This document shows positions 1-10,840 of a stretch of DNA of 64,000 nt, in pieces (positions within the stretch are counted from its first letter, which is position 1; every line of letters begins with the position of its first letter). Origin of the DNA: Cryptomeria japonica (Eukaryota; Streptophyta; Pinopsida; Cupressales; Cupressaceae). Location: contig NC_081407.1 in assembly GCF_030272615.1 (NCBI RefSeq), forward strand, positions 435,090,730-435,154,729, written 5' to 3'. A model generated the notes under the pieces. The model had not been told where the DNA came from. It made no database searches and was given only the letters and a program-made list of their open reading frames with translations. Position numbers and translations under genes: made by a program.

Positions 1-723
1 TACATGCCATTTTACATGTTTTTCATCACTATAATTGTGATGGTTAAAAGGAACTTAGAGAACCTTTTGATTTAAGCTTGAAAAGAACATAATGTGATTG
101 AAAAAATTTAGTATCTATATCATATGAATGTGCATTTTATTCATTTTTCCTAGTCTTGGGTTGAGTGTAAAAAATATCACGAGTGGTTTCATTTTGGTTC
201 TCCTCATGGTTGGAGGATGAATGGGGTGTTTTGGGAACATTCTCCCTCATCTCTCATGTTTTTGGGGTGTTTTTGGTCATTTTAGTGTTTGTGTGTGTTG
301 AATTTCTTTTTTTGAGTCTTACACATGGTCCCTAGGTTTGGGAATTGGAAATAATTGAATCTATTTAGTCTTTATCCATGACTAGAACAATTTTTTAGGA
401 CTACACTCCAATGTAGTTTTTATACTCTAGTTCTTTTTCAATACTCCAACAATTTTTTTAGAACACTTGAGTACAAGTTCTCTAGTGTCTTTTCTAGGAT
501 CTAGTGTACTCCTAACATGCTATTTTCCTTATATCACATTTTAGTCCTTTGGTGTACTATATTCCTCCAATTTTTGGAATAACATGTATTTCTAGCCATT
601 TTCTAGGGAAACTATATATATGAAAGTTGTTCCCCTTGGCCTAGTGAGACTTCCAATGTGTTGATTCATTAACATATGATGTCATTTATGATTTATGTCA
701 TCTTTTGCATTGAGAAGAGTTTC
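1..723. other. AT-rich flank of TE-A, no gene seen
   Basis: No convincing coding region, RNA gene or repeat structure is visible in this stretch. It is the left flank of TE-A and is presumably older repeat sequence. The last five bases before the LTR (724-728, ATTAC) may be part of a target-site duplication. Confidence 0.5.
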
Positions 724-728
724 ATTAC

Positions 729-1430
729 TGTTAGGATTCCCAAAGATACTGAGAGGGGGGGCGGGGGGTGAATCAGTATCTAACCGGTTGGTGGATTTTC
801 TTAACTTGTTAAATGAATTGTATCTCAAAATAGTGTACCAGTAAACCAGAATTAATGTAGTAAATAAGAACAATAAACACAACATAGAAAGCACACCATA
901 ACATAATATTTTTAATGAGAAAATTCGGTGTGGGAAAAACCTTGGTGGGATTTGTGACCCACATTATTCACTTATTGGCCAATAAGTGAATATTACTGAT
1001 ACAATAGGGGCCTACACATGCAAGAAGGCCAACTGCCTAAAGCTCACTGCTTAAGTACAAAAAGGGAAGTCTCACTGACTTACAAAAGTGGATTATGAAA
1101 ATCCAATGTCATGTACTGCTTCAGATCAAGATCTGCTATGCCAAGTTCAGTACCAATTTAAGCTCATACAACTTCCAAAACCTTATTCCAAACTCTGCCT
1201 TAATATTCACATCTTAGTTCTGCAATAATTTATACTCTGACCGACAATTAAATACAAAATACAATAAATAAAATCTTGTCGGCCAGAGTGTCGGTGAACA
1301 TCTTTTCGTTGCCGGTGAACTGTATGCTAATGTAGAGTCTGCCAGTGCTAGTGCCATAGGATTGTAAGGTTGCCATCAATGACAATACCTTCAACCACCT
1401 ACAATTTCTCATTGGAGTGTGCATTTGCCA
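729..1430 (-). repeat. TE-A 3' LTR (left copy)
   Basis: This copy of about 702 bp matches 34635-35420 along its length. It runs TGTTAGGATTCCC...GCATTTGCCA on the plus strand. Compared with the right copy it lacks about 85 bp (near 1230-1250, corresponding to roughly 35130-35215) and has small differences in the G-run near 755-768. Confidence 0.88.
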
Positions 1431-1446
1431 ACAATCTCCCCCTTTG
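1431..1446 (-). other. TE-A polypurine tract
   Basis: On the minus strand this reads as a purine-rich run ending GGGGGAGATTGT directly before the LTR start TGGCAAATG. This is the usual position and composition of the plus-strand primer in Copia-like elements. Confidence 0.75.
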
Positions 1447-1666
1447 GCATTGATGGCAACACTCATGAGAAAAAAGCCAAAAGTGTATCCAAAACTGTTG
1501 TCCAAAACCGTCTTACCAAAACTGTCCAAATTGTGTGCTCCCCCTGAGCAGATGATCTCTTTTGTTATACATTTTTCTCATCCTCATTCCTTTTTATCAT
1601 CCTCTACTACTCCCCCTTTGACATCAATGACAAAGACTATCATTCAATGTCAATTGAGTGTAGTTC

Positions 1667-3250
1667 CTATCTTGATCCTTGTAACTGGTTGGTTACAATC
1701 TGATAAAGTTCCGCTAAAGCAACATTCAAACTATTGTAGAATCTTTCACTGTCCTTCAGTGCTGCTTCAGTCCTCTGAATTGTACCGGTGAGAAAGTGCA
1801 TTTTCTCTTCCGGTGTCTTATGTCCTGGAACAAGAGCCTCAGAAATATCTTTTCTCAAAGAGATGAGGATATCCAGTTTAGGACTTAGTCTGCACTGCAG
1901 TTCTTTTGCCTTAATTTTATCCTTTCCTTGTCTTTCTCAAGTTTTTCTATTTTCCCTTCAAATCCTGCAATTTCCTGTTCTATTACTGATGTTGAATCTG
2001 ATGAACCTATTAAATTGTCAACAATATCATTGATTTCCTTTTGAGCTATGTTGATCTCTTTCTCTATATCTTTTGTCAAAATGTTTATTTTGCATGTATC
2101 TCTGTACAATTTCTTGAAGTCCAAAATTGTCTTGCCTAGTATAGGTAATAAGGTATCCATATGTTCCTTATTCTTCTTGACTGTCTCCTCAAAGAATTTT
2201 TCTTTCTCTTTATTCATTTTCTCTTTGAATGTCTCCTCATTGATTTGATCAATTGTCAAAAGATTGTCAGTTATGTACTTAGACAATGTGTCTAATTGAC
2301 CTAAAGAATCTTTATTTTCTATGTTACACTTAGGTGAAATCATCTTCAAAATTGGTAATGTATCATCAATAGCCTTATATGCTAGTCCATTACACTCTGT
2401 TATTTTCTTGATTGAATCTAGCAATACCTCTATCACATTAGTAGGTCTGAATTCAGACATAGAGGTTCTGGATGATTGTTCATCTACCTTCACAATATGT
2501 AATCCGTCGGTGGTGGTAATAGCTTTGTTTTCCTCTTTCTCTGGAGGGTTAGTTTGTGTCTGCATTTCCACTACCAAATGTTTAAGTTTTTCTGTTGTCT
2601 CTGAATGTACCTGTGAATCCTATTGCTCTACCTGTTTCTCTATATGTGTCTCTGCCTGTTTCTCTGTGCTCTCTACTAATGGTTTCTCTGATTGTGCCTC
2701 TGATGATTTTTACAGTGGTATCCACTGTCGGTTTTTGTGTTTGCACCTCGGAAACGTCTACAGTCAGTATCTCAACAGATTTTTCATTGCGATCAGTTGT
2801 CAGTTTCTCAGTAGATACATCAGTATGTGTACCAGTGGTATCTGCAATTCCTGTATCCGGGGAATCAGTTGCCTGTTCAGTTTGTTGTTTAGTCCCAATC
2901 TCAAGGTTTTCCAACTATATCCTCAATATTTGTCTCAACTTTTGTGTCTTCTACCAGTGGTTCAATTGCCACATCTCTCTTCTCACTTGATTCCTTATCA
3001 ACCACAATGTTCACTTCCTGTGTGTTTATATTCATTGTGTACAACACTTCTAAATCAGGATTTGTGTCCTCATGTGTTGTCTCCATACTCTCTGTTTCCG
3101 GTGGAGTATCAGCAGTTTGTGCTGGTGGAGTATCAGAGGAAGGTGGGGATAAGTTATCTGTCACCTTTATGCTCGGAGGTCCACCTACCTTACCTTTACC
3201 TTTATCCTTTTCCTTTTGATAGACTTTATAGGTCTTTGGTCTTTTAAGCT
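1667..3250 (-). pseudogene. TE-A ORF2, C-terminal part (downstream of the hAT insertion)
   Basis: This is the 3' half of ORF2, read from 3250 down to 1667. It starts with a lysine-rich stretch near 3200, followed by a Ser/Thr/Pro/Glu-rich linker (2901-3164 in one frame, 2582-2914 in another). A long charged helical segment at 1885-2577 has heptad-like E/K/I/L spacing, consistent with a coiled coil. A short tail (1667-1858) ends the reading. At least three frame changes (near 2905, 2580 and 1870) mark it as decayed. The tail resembles the end of the TE-E ORF2 (40997-41350), with a shared RKDI motif and similar spacing, which supports a common ORF2 family. No pol-type motif is present. The function is not recognised. 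Confidence 0.6.
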
Positions 3251-3258
3251 CTTCTTGT
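3251..3258. repeat. hAT target-site duplication, left copy
   Basis: CTTCTTGT, identical to 31231-31238. An 8-bp direct duplication is the hallmark of hAT superfamily insertion. Confidence 0.92.
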
Positions 3259-3305
3259 CAGGGATAACTTTAAGAAACCACCCCCCAGGCAACTGTGTAA
3301 AATCC

Positions 3306-3692
3306 TGGCGAATCAGACATTATTTTCGGGGGGAAATTTTCATATCGATGGCGAATTTTTTTTATAATGAGGAAAAAATTATTTTGTATTGGCGATTTTT
3401 TTTCAAGGGTACGAAAATGCCATAAATTTCTAGCAAATAATACCTTGTTCTATGGGGAAAATATTTATTGTGGGAGGCAAATAATGTTTGTTAAAAGGAA
3501 CAAATATATAATTGTATGAGCGAAAATTTTTACTCCGAAGGAAAAATTATTTAAATGTATTGGCGATTTTTATCCACCGCTTGAAAATTATTTAAATGTA
3601 TTGGCGATTTTTTTCCACTGCTTGAAAATTATTTAATTTGTTTTGGCGATTTTTTTGTTATTTATGGTACAATATATAATTCATTGGCGATT
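3306..3692 (+). repeat. Left subterminal TGGCGAWT motif cluster of the hAT element
   Basis: Seven copies of TGGCGAAT or TGGCGATT, all in the same orientation, start at 3306, 3349, 3390, 3561, 3602, 3644 and 3685. Three of them sit in longer repeats with TTGAAAATTATTTAA around them. Clusters of short motifs near the ends are the usual transposase-binding sites of hAT elements; the binding role here is inference. Confidence 0.7.
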
Positions 3693-3814
3693 TCATGAAT
3701 TCATTGCCAATTGCCATTAATAGACAAGGCACATCACATCACATCAGTACATCACATCACATAATACATTGAGTCTGGACTCTGCACGATGTATCAATAA
3801 GCACGGCTTCTTTG

Positions 3815-3955
3815 ACACGTAAAGGGTGACACATACCTAAAATCTATTAATGATTTTAAATCGTTCGATGATCGTAGATCAATGGCTAAAGTTTTATTTC
3901 AGCCCAATTTTCTGAAGAGAACATAGCTCACCAGAAAGTGCCCGGAATGGAATTG
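3815..3955 (+). promoter_or_regulatory. Diverged copy of the promoter-like module upstream of cargo gene 1
   Basis: This stretch contains GACACGTA, a GATCAATGGCTA block, a CAGCCCAATTTT block and AGTGCCCGGAATGG in the same order as the units repeated at 6991-8220. It lies about 370-510 bp upstream of the ATG at 4328, so it probably belongs to that gene's upstream region. The similarity is visible by eye but degenerate. Confidence 0.45.
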
Positions 3956-4327
3956 GATTCAATAGACACGTATCAAATGTCACGAATCACGATCGATAAT
4001 TTCGTTCATTTAATATATATCTATTCACTTACGGCAATCCACTCTGTCCTGACTTCCAATGTGATACTTGCCAACTTGGTACTGGTTCATAACTGTTTCC
4101 GTTTTCGCACAATAGTGCATTTATGGGAAAGATTTGTAGAGATACGAAAGATTTAAATTTTTTTATAGCAATTAATACTGTTAAAGAAGTAATTATTACA
4201 ATCAAGAGCTTCAACAATTTATATATGATCTCTGCTTCTTTCATCTTCAATTAGCCTTTGCTCACGGTATTTTAGGTTTATAGGCTCACTGCTTAGGTTG
4301 TTTAATTTGTTAATCTGTTTTCTCAAG

Positions 4328-4903
4328 ATGGACACTCCCATCCGCTTGAGAATCATTTCTATAGAGGACTAGAGGGCCTTTCTAGGCTCCGTTAGAGACC
4401 CAACCCTCCAATCAGTCTGCAAGGAGGTTGGGTCGTTCACCAATGACGTTGTGCGGATGGTGCTGGGCAGAGAATTTTTGCGAAATGAAAATAGGTACTG
4501 TGTTAACATGGACCTTACATCCTGCTTCTTAGCATCTCTTTTGGACCTGGGAGGAGACAAGGTGGATATGTTGATGCTGTTGAGGAAGGTTTTTAAGGAA
4601 GACTTCCTCAGAGACGACATTACTCTTGTCGTTCTTGCAGAAGTAGGGGTGGAGATCCCTTGGGCGAGTGATTTATCCAAGCTTCTCCTCCCTGACCAAA
4701 AACTGCCAGTGGCCAGGCAACCATTTCTCCTAAACCTAAATGCAGAGCAGCTGGCGCGTCACAGGAAATGGGTGCGGATTGGCAGGGAATTCCTCCGGAA
4801 ATGGTTCCTCCTGGACGACTTTCCAAACTACATGTGGATTGAAGAATTCTCTCAACTTATGTTGTCTGAAGAATTCTACATGGAAGGAGGGCCAGATTCT
4901 TAG
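4328..4903 (+). pseudogene. hAT cargo gene 1: unrecognised protein of about 191 codons
   Basis: An ATG at 4328 opens a frame that runs to the stop at 4901-4903 and is broken only by TAG at 4370-4372; the longest uninterrupted part starts at 4451. The protein is leucine-rich with many charged residues. It has repeated FLR/FLRK segments and an aromatic C-terminal part (WFLLDDFPNYMW). There is no signal peptide or obvious membrane span. I do not recognise the family. The composition and length suggest a fragment of a captured host gene or an accessory transposon protein. Its codon use and G+C are visibly higher than the flanking AT-rich DNA, which supports a real coding origin. Confidence 0.5.
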
Positions 4904-5120
4904 GGCAAAATTGTAAAGAATTCCACTAGCTGTAGTTTTTTTTTCCTATGTCCTTGAACCCTAACAGGCTGAGTGCCAATGGCTCACTCATTTTGGCTTT
5001 TAAGTTTTTGGGGGACTCAAGTCTCTAATGGAAAAATTGTAAATTTCAAAAGCATAAATATCAATGATAATTTTTCACATTCCAATTTTTTTCACTTTGC
5101 CTCTTATAGTCTTATGGATA

Positions 5121-5248
5121 TAAAAATGCTTTCTATAATTCTATTTCATTTTTATTAATTAATTTCTTTCAAATGGTTTTTGCATAAAAATGCTTTCTAT
5201 AATTCTATTTCATTTTTATTAATTAATTTCTTTCAAATGCTTTTTGTA
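5121..5248 (+). repeat. 64-bp tandem duplication
   Basis: Two adjacent near-identical copies (5121-5184 and 5185-5248) begin TAAAAATGCTTTCTATAATT. The region is AT-rich and non-coding, between cargo genes 1 and 2. The stretch 4904-5568 holds nothing else I can identify. Confidence 0.85.
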
Positions 5249-5568
5249 TATGAGCTATGTTATTTCAATTATCTGTTAAACAATGGAAATAAATTTAATA
5301 CTGTGATCTTTTTATGTAATGCTATAAAAAAAAAAAATTCAATTTGTTCCATTAATTATTTGTACATTGATTATGGTTGATTATAATTCTATAAATATAT
5401 ACTATTACTATATAGTCATTCAAAATACAAAATTTCAAAAGTTGCCAGATACAAAAGTTTATCGGTCAAGGTTTTTTCATTCAATTAATTGAAAAGTTTC
5501 AAGATACAAAATTTGTCCACATCTTATAGCAAGCAGACAAAAAAACTAGTTCATTGCCGATAGGCCGC

Positions 5569-6393
5569 TCACTCAGTCTCACTATCCCCCTGGGTCGCCT
5601 CCTCCCAGTCCCTTCCCTCCTCGGAGGTCAATTCTTTGGCTTTCCCTTTTGCCGCTTCAGCTTTCATTTTTGGAATGCAATTTAGGAACCCAAAGTCGAG
5701 GTCGCCCTCCAAGCTTGCCAATAGTTGTATGGCCCTTCCTTCTTCAACCCTATCTCTCAATGCCCTACCAACCTCCATCCTTGCCACCACATGCAAAGTA
5801 TTCAGGACTTCATCCACCCTCGTTAATTTAACATAGAGTTTCATCGCTTCCCACCCCACTTGGGCTCGTTCACGACACTGGTATTTGATTTCATCCTCTG
5901 GGCCACGAATAAAAGGAAGCAATTCCTCCTGGTCGTCCCTTTCCATAATTTGAATTCCAACTCCCGGCACCACCCACTCCAAGATTGAATCCAGGTTAAT
6001 CAAAAACTCCCCATCAATCAATTTGACCAATGTGAGTTTTACCTTTTCCACCTCCGGTTCGAATTCACAGGCCCACGCCATAATCAGAGAGTAAACCTCC
6101 ATGTTAGTTCGATACCGGTGACTGATATGTGCCACCTCCTCCGCAAGCATCAGTCGAGCTGCCACCCACAACTTCTCCTCCTTAAACTTGAACAGTCCTT
6201 GCATTCGTTTATCAGATACTTTGCCCAAAAAGGGCACCAACATCTTGTCTGTTCGAAGTGTGAAATTGGCCTCCATTGTCACTTGCAGTTTCAAAATCAC
6301 TTCTTGCAAAAAATGTCTTACAGAAGGTACGATTCTATGAACTATAGATTTGTTCTGCAGCTGCTTCAAAGCAAAAAGTGGTACACAGATCAA
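5569..6393 (-). CDS. hAT cargo gene 2: unrecognised 274-codon ORF, possibly an exon
   Basis: An intact minus-strand ORF ends at 5569. It has higher G+C than its surroundings and a typical amphipathic, globular composition (several VEK/LVKL/EEL helices, aromatic and tryptophan residues). Its acidic, Lys/Glu-rich C-terminus ends in an SETE-like tail. No transposase, zinc-finger or pol motif is present and I do not recognise the family. The first dozen or so codons may be intronic: the upstream minus-strand sequence is pyrimidine-rich and ends in CTGCAG (just before about 6352), which would be a plausible splice acceptor. I therefore read it as an exon of a captured gene or an accessory transposon gene facing away from cargo gene 3. 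Confidence 0.5.
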   Translation of the reverse strand: MICVPLFALKQLQNKSIVHRIVPSVRHFLQEVILKLQVTMEANFTLRTDKMLVPFLGKVSDKRMQGLFKFKEEKLWVAARLMLAEEVAHISHRYRTNMEVYSLIMAWACEFEPEVEKVKLTLVKLIDGEFLINLDSILEWVVPGVGIQIMERDDQEELLPFIRGPEDEIKYQCRERAQVGWEAMKLYVKLTRVDEVLNTLHVVARMEVGRALRDRVEEGRAIQLLASLEGDLDFGFLNCIPKMKAEAAKGKAKELTSEEGRDWEEATQGDSETE

Positions 6394-6888
6394 AAGGTAA
6401 AAAAATCTACCTCCGTCTTAACTCTTATAGGCCAGGTAATGAATGTGCATGATAAGACATTAATGCCATGAGATCAGGAAAAAGATTTCCTGCCATCCTC
6501 CCCTTCCTCCTTTCGTGCGACATGCCGCAGACAACTCCTTGTGCAACAATTAATCGCCACCTTGGCATTTGTACTTTCCAAATTTGCTCACCTTAACAGG
6601 TTGAGGACTGCAGTTGCACATTTTTAAAAATTAATAGACTAAATTTATGTTGAAATTTTATTTATATTTTGAAACTATTTTTGAAAATTATATATCGTAA
6701 ACATATTTTCAAAGAATTTTGTTAAACTTTAAATTAATATTTTAGATTTAATATTGAATGTTTTCTTTTTAATATTAAACTTTTACCTTTCAAATTGCAT
6801 ATCAAAATTTATATTTTTATTTAGTTATTTGTTTTATTCTAGAAACTAAGTTTCATGTTTTATACTATTTTTGAGTTTAAAATTTTTA

Positions 6889-6991
6889 CAAATAATATTA
6901 ACATTATATTTAATAGCTATCTCAAACTATTGCACATCTTTAATTACAAATAATATTAACATTATATTTAATAGTTATCTCAAACTATTGC
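6889..6991 (+). repeat. 58-bp direct duplication preceding the module array
   Basis: The block ACAAATAATATTAACATTAT...CTCAAACTATTGC occurs at about 6889-6934 and again at 6947-6991. The second copy runs straight into the first promoter-like unit. The rest of 6394-6888 is AT-rich and I see no gene in it. Confidence 0.8.
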
Positions 6992-8220
6992 CCGGAATTG
7001 AACATTTTAAATTTAATTAAATAGAATTAAGTGAAAGTCTATAGTCTATAGACTATAAATCTCTTTTTCGGGTGGAATTTTAAAATGATTAAGTAGACTT
7101 TAAAAACAGACTCGAAAAGTAACACGAGCATGGTGACGTGCCAGAAAAAATGACAGAAGTCGTGGGACCCACTTCATCTTAAAACAGGTACCAGCGACCA
7201 TTGGATGAACAAAGATCAACGGCTAGGGTGGATTTCGGCCTAAATGTGGGAAGTGAACACCTTTCTGAGAACTTCGCCCGGAATTGGACATTTTAAATTT
7301 AATTAAATATAATTAAGTCTAAAAATCTCTTTTTCAGGCGGAATTTTAAAATGATTAAATAGACTAAAAATCAAACTGGAAAAGTGACACGAGTATGGTG
7401 ACGTGCCAGAAAAATGGCAGAAGTCGTGGGACCCACTACATCTTAAAACAGGTACCATTGACCATTGGATGAACAAAGATCAATGGCTAGGGTGGATTAT
7501 GGCCCGAATGTGGGAAGTGAACACCTTTATGAGAACTTCGCCCGGAATTGGACATTTTAAATGTAATTAAATATAATTAAGTCTATAAAGCTTTTTTTCG
7601 GGCAGAGGACCAGAGGTTTAAAATGATTAAATAGACTAAAAATCAAACCCGAAAAGTGACACGACTATGGTGACGTGCCAGAAAATTGGTAGAAGTCATG
7701 GGACCCACTACATCTTAAAACAGGTACCATCGACTGTTAGATGAACAAAGATCAATGACTTCGGGTGGATTTTGGCACGAATGTGGGAAGTGAACAGATT
7801 TCTGAGAACTTTGCCCGGAAAAGTGACACGAGTATGGTGACGTGCCTGAAAACTAGCAGAAGTCATGGGACCCACGACAACTGACAATAGGTACCATCGT
7901 CCGTTGGATGAGCAAAGATCAACGACTTAGGGTGGAATTCGGCCTGAATGTGGGAAGTGAACACATTTGGTAGAACTTCGCCCGGAATTGAAACGTTTTA
8001 AATTTAATTAAATATAAGTAAGTCTATAAAGCACTTTTTCGGACGGAAGTTTAAAATTATTAAACAGACTTAAAAAACAGACTTGTAAAGTCACAACAGG
8101 TACCTTGGTCCCTCGTCCGTTGGATGAGCAAAGATCAACGGCTTAGGGTAGATTTCGGCCCGAATGTGGGAAGTGAACACATTTGGGAGAACTTCTCCCG
8201 GAATTGAACGTATTACATTT
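6991..8220 (+). repeat. Tandem array of promoter-like modules upstream of cargo gene 3
   Basis: Five units of roughly 170-290 bp, plus a partial sixth, start at 6991, 7277, 7541, 7814, 7981 and 8197; each begins CCCGGAA. A full unit contains a TTTAAATTTAATTAAATA block, ACACGAGYATGGTGACGTGCC with an ACGT core, GTGGGACCCAC (a palindrome like a TCP-factor site), CAGGTACC, a GGATGARCAAAGATCAAYGGCT block and GGGAAGTGAACAC. Units 4 and 5 carry internal deletions. The array ends about 500 bp before the start of cargo gene 3. The regulatory role is inferred from position and motif content. Confidence 0.7.
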
Positions 8221-8410
8221 AATGTCCTCAGAATTTATACTGAAGTAGTGAATGTTTTGTCCTTCGGCATCGAATAGTTATTAATAATAATTAATAAAAT
8301 TACACCATGATTCTTAATGTCCTCAGAATTTATACTGAAGTAATGAATTTTTTGTCCTTCGGCATCGAATAGTTATTAATAGTAATTAATAAAATTACAA
8401 CATGATTCTT
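8221..8410 (+). repeat. 95-bp perfect-period tandem duplication
   Basis: Two adjacent copies (8221-8315, 8316-8410) begin AATGTCCTCAGAATTTATAC and differ at only a few positions. They lie between the module array and the start of cargo gene 3. Confidence 0.88.
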
Positions 8411-8730
8411 GATATTTTGCCATTTAGGTTTTACTTTTCTACTTTTTAGAGTTTTCAAAATAAGAGACTCGTAAATCATAATCGTCTTTCATTTCTTGGA
8501 CAAACCTATAAATCAAGGGAGATTCAGAAACAGCTACTAGATTGAGGAATGCAAGTTGCAACAGAGACTGTCTGCACCAATCTAGTGAAATAGAAATTCC
8601 AATTTCCGGGTAAAATCTAGAACACCTACATCCCGCCTTTTTTGCTTTTGGTAATCCCGTGGTCCAATTTGAGGGTTAGCATTTTCAGGTTTTTATCTAG
8701 CATTATTTTGAATTATTAACAATAATAGTG

Positions 8731-10179
8731 ATGGGGGAAATGGGAAGCAATAGTTCAACAAGAAGCCAAGTGAAAAACAAAATGTACCTAACTGAACTGG
8801 TTAAAACACCAGGTTTCACTGATGAATACCATGATATTTATGACCCTTCTATCCATGGTGAAAAGCGTATCATAGATATTAGATATACATTGTCTAGTAA
8901 GGCGGCAGATGCATCTAGGATAAAATTTATTGTTTTCAACCCAATGTTACAACAAAAAACAAATAAAATCGCATCGTGGGATGTTGGATTGGGAAGCATG
9001 ATGTTACCTGAAGTATTCCCTTACCCTGATTTTGTCATGGTCTGTGCCAAAAATTATGATGAAGATAAAAAAGCAATTGTCAATAAAAATACAAAAGAGG
9101 AAATTCTATCCATAAACGAGGGAGAATTTGCTCATTTGTTGAACCTAGGATTTAAAGCCCAAAATTCAAACGTCCAAATTGACCTTGAAAAGCTGGCAGG
9201 GAATTATGAGAGTCTCAATCCAAGTCGTAGAGATTCATTTATCAAAGCTCTAATAAAGATTGGTACTGGTATTGTGTTGGATTAGAATCATAAGCCTCCT
9301 TATGATTCTAAATTTTTTGTTCCATGGGTTGGGGATACTATTTCCTTGCTATCGTTTTGGCTGGGATTGGAAAATGATAGGGAAGTGGGTGCAAGCCTTC
9401 TTGAAATTATTTATAATATCCATTGTGCGGGTCAGCCAGTAAGATATAATTTTATTGAGCACATTGTAAAATCCATGCAAAAACAATTACTAATAATCAA
9501 AAAAGGTTCTTGTAAGACATTTAGGTTATCATCCTATTTGTGCTATCTCCTTCTATCCAAGTATCGTGCAATATTTGAGACCAACAAGCTTCAAATTGTG
9601 AGATATAAGATTGATGAGAAGACTGGAAAGAGAACAGAGTGTCCAATATATGATTGGACCCCAAAGATAAGGATGCATGATAACAAAAAGAACTACAACC
9701 ATTTTGTAGACTTCTTTTTGGCACCAATGTATAATGTAATTACAAGCACTCCAATGCCTATGTTGCCTATGTCTTGTAGAGATTGCATTCAACTCGGAAG
9801 TCAAATAGAATTGGCTGACTGGTTCTTCATGGAAGAATTCACTGTGTTAAGGTTTTACGGATCGGCAGTAAAACCATATAGACTTCCAATACATGTGACC
9901 GAGAGGGTATTTGCATTAGAGTATGTATGGCAATTGGAGAGCACAGATAGACACTTCCATGGTCAGCAAAAGAAGAGCATATTTCCTTCCTTGCCTTTTT
10001 CATGTGGAGGGTTCACATTTGAGAGAAAAGCATTCATTGTGGCACATGATTTCTTGACAGTTTTTAACTTTGGTGATGAGGGTCTTTGGCAGTATGATCC
10101 AATCGGTGTAGTTCAAGAAGGCTTAAGAAAAATGGGAACTCTTCAGCGTTATGTCAACATGAAAGTAAACCATTGCTAG
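8731..10179 (+). pseudogene. hAT cargo gene 3, N-terminal domain (unrecognised)
   Basis: The first ATG in frame is at 8731. The frame runs to 10179 with a single internal TAG at 9283-9285. Around 10165-10180 a frame change is needed to continue into the next segment. The protein is hydrophobic-core and globular, with an early YLTELVKTPGF stretch, a central segment ending LSSYLCYLLLSKY and a later aromatic part (EEFTVLRFYG). It looks like a real folded domain of about 480 residues but matches no family I know. The segment near 9440-9560 resembles TE-A ORF2 near 32390-32490, with a shared pattern of charged helix, TFR and a leucine-rich run. This is a distant similarity only. Confidence 0.55.
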
Positions 10180-10181
10180 AA

Positions 10182-10840
10182 AAGCTTAGAAACAAGGACT
10201 CCTGGGATGAGGTTAAAAAAGAGATGGAGAAAATTGTAGCTGACAATAACATTTCAACAGAAGAAATTTCATCACAAATTATGGCATTGCAAATGCACAT
10301 AGAGAGGACAACAAAGGAGGGCTAGGGCATCCAAAATAGGAGGTCCTACAATTTCTACCTAAAATCTGCTAATCCATCTAAAAAATCTATTCCCAAATCA
10401 ATTTTGCATGAATGTAAAGAGAATTATTTCACTCAAACCAAAATAAATGATTTTTGGACTATGAGGAGGAATCTCGGTGAACCAAAGACAAGTGCAGAAT
10501 TTGAAAGCATTGACGAGGATGTAGAGTTTAGCAAATTATGAGATATGGAGCATGGTGGGACTGAAGGTGATGATGATGAGCATGAGGTTGTCGTTGAGCC
10601 CCCTCCAACAACTACTACAGTCCTGAAAATATCAGGTGGAGTCAGTGAGTCCATGAAAGAAAAATATAGCAAAGGGGAAAACCTTGTGGAAAAAATGGGT
10701 TTTGAAGGTGGTGGTCTAGGTGCCAGAGGAGATGGCATTTGGTATCCACTTCAGGTACAACTTCCATCACAGTCAAAATCAAAAGGTCCTTATAAACCAG
10801 TCATTGGACTTGATTCTTCAGATTCATCACAGAAAGGTAC
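10182..10840 (+). pseudogene. hAT cargo gene 3, middle part with acidic linker and G-patch
   Basis: The reading continues in the next frame from about 10182, with stops at 10323-10325 (TAG) and near 10538 (TGA). It contains a Lys/Glu-rich helix, then an acidic stretch (EGDDDEHE). A G-patch-like segment at about 10680-10800 has a KMGF core, GGGLGARGDG and the downstream PL...IGL pattern. G-patch modules bind RNA or stimulate DEAH helicases and also occur in some retroelement proteins. The frame is interrupted exactly at the GGTAC target site by TE-C and resumes in frame at 24673. Confidence 0.6.
10836..10840. repeat. TE-C target-site duplication, left copy
   Basis: GGTAC, identical to 24673-24677 and directly abutting the LTR ends. 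Confidence 0.95.

Noticed and set aside
2321-3247. 308-codon plus-strand ORF rich in Ser/Cys/Phe/Leu
   Set aside because: It is the antisense shadow of the TE-A ORF2 coiled-coil and Ser/Thr-rich region; composition is that of a complementary-strand artefact.
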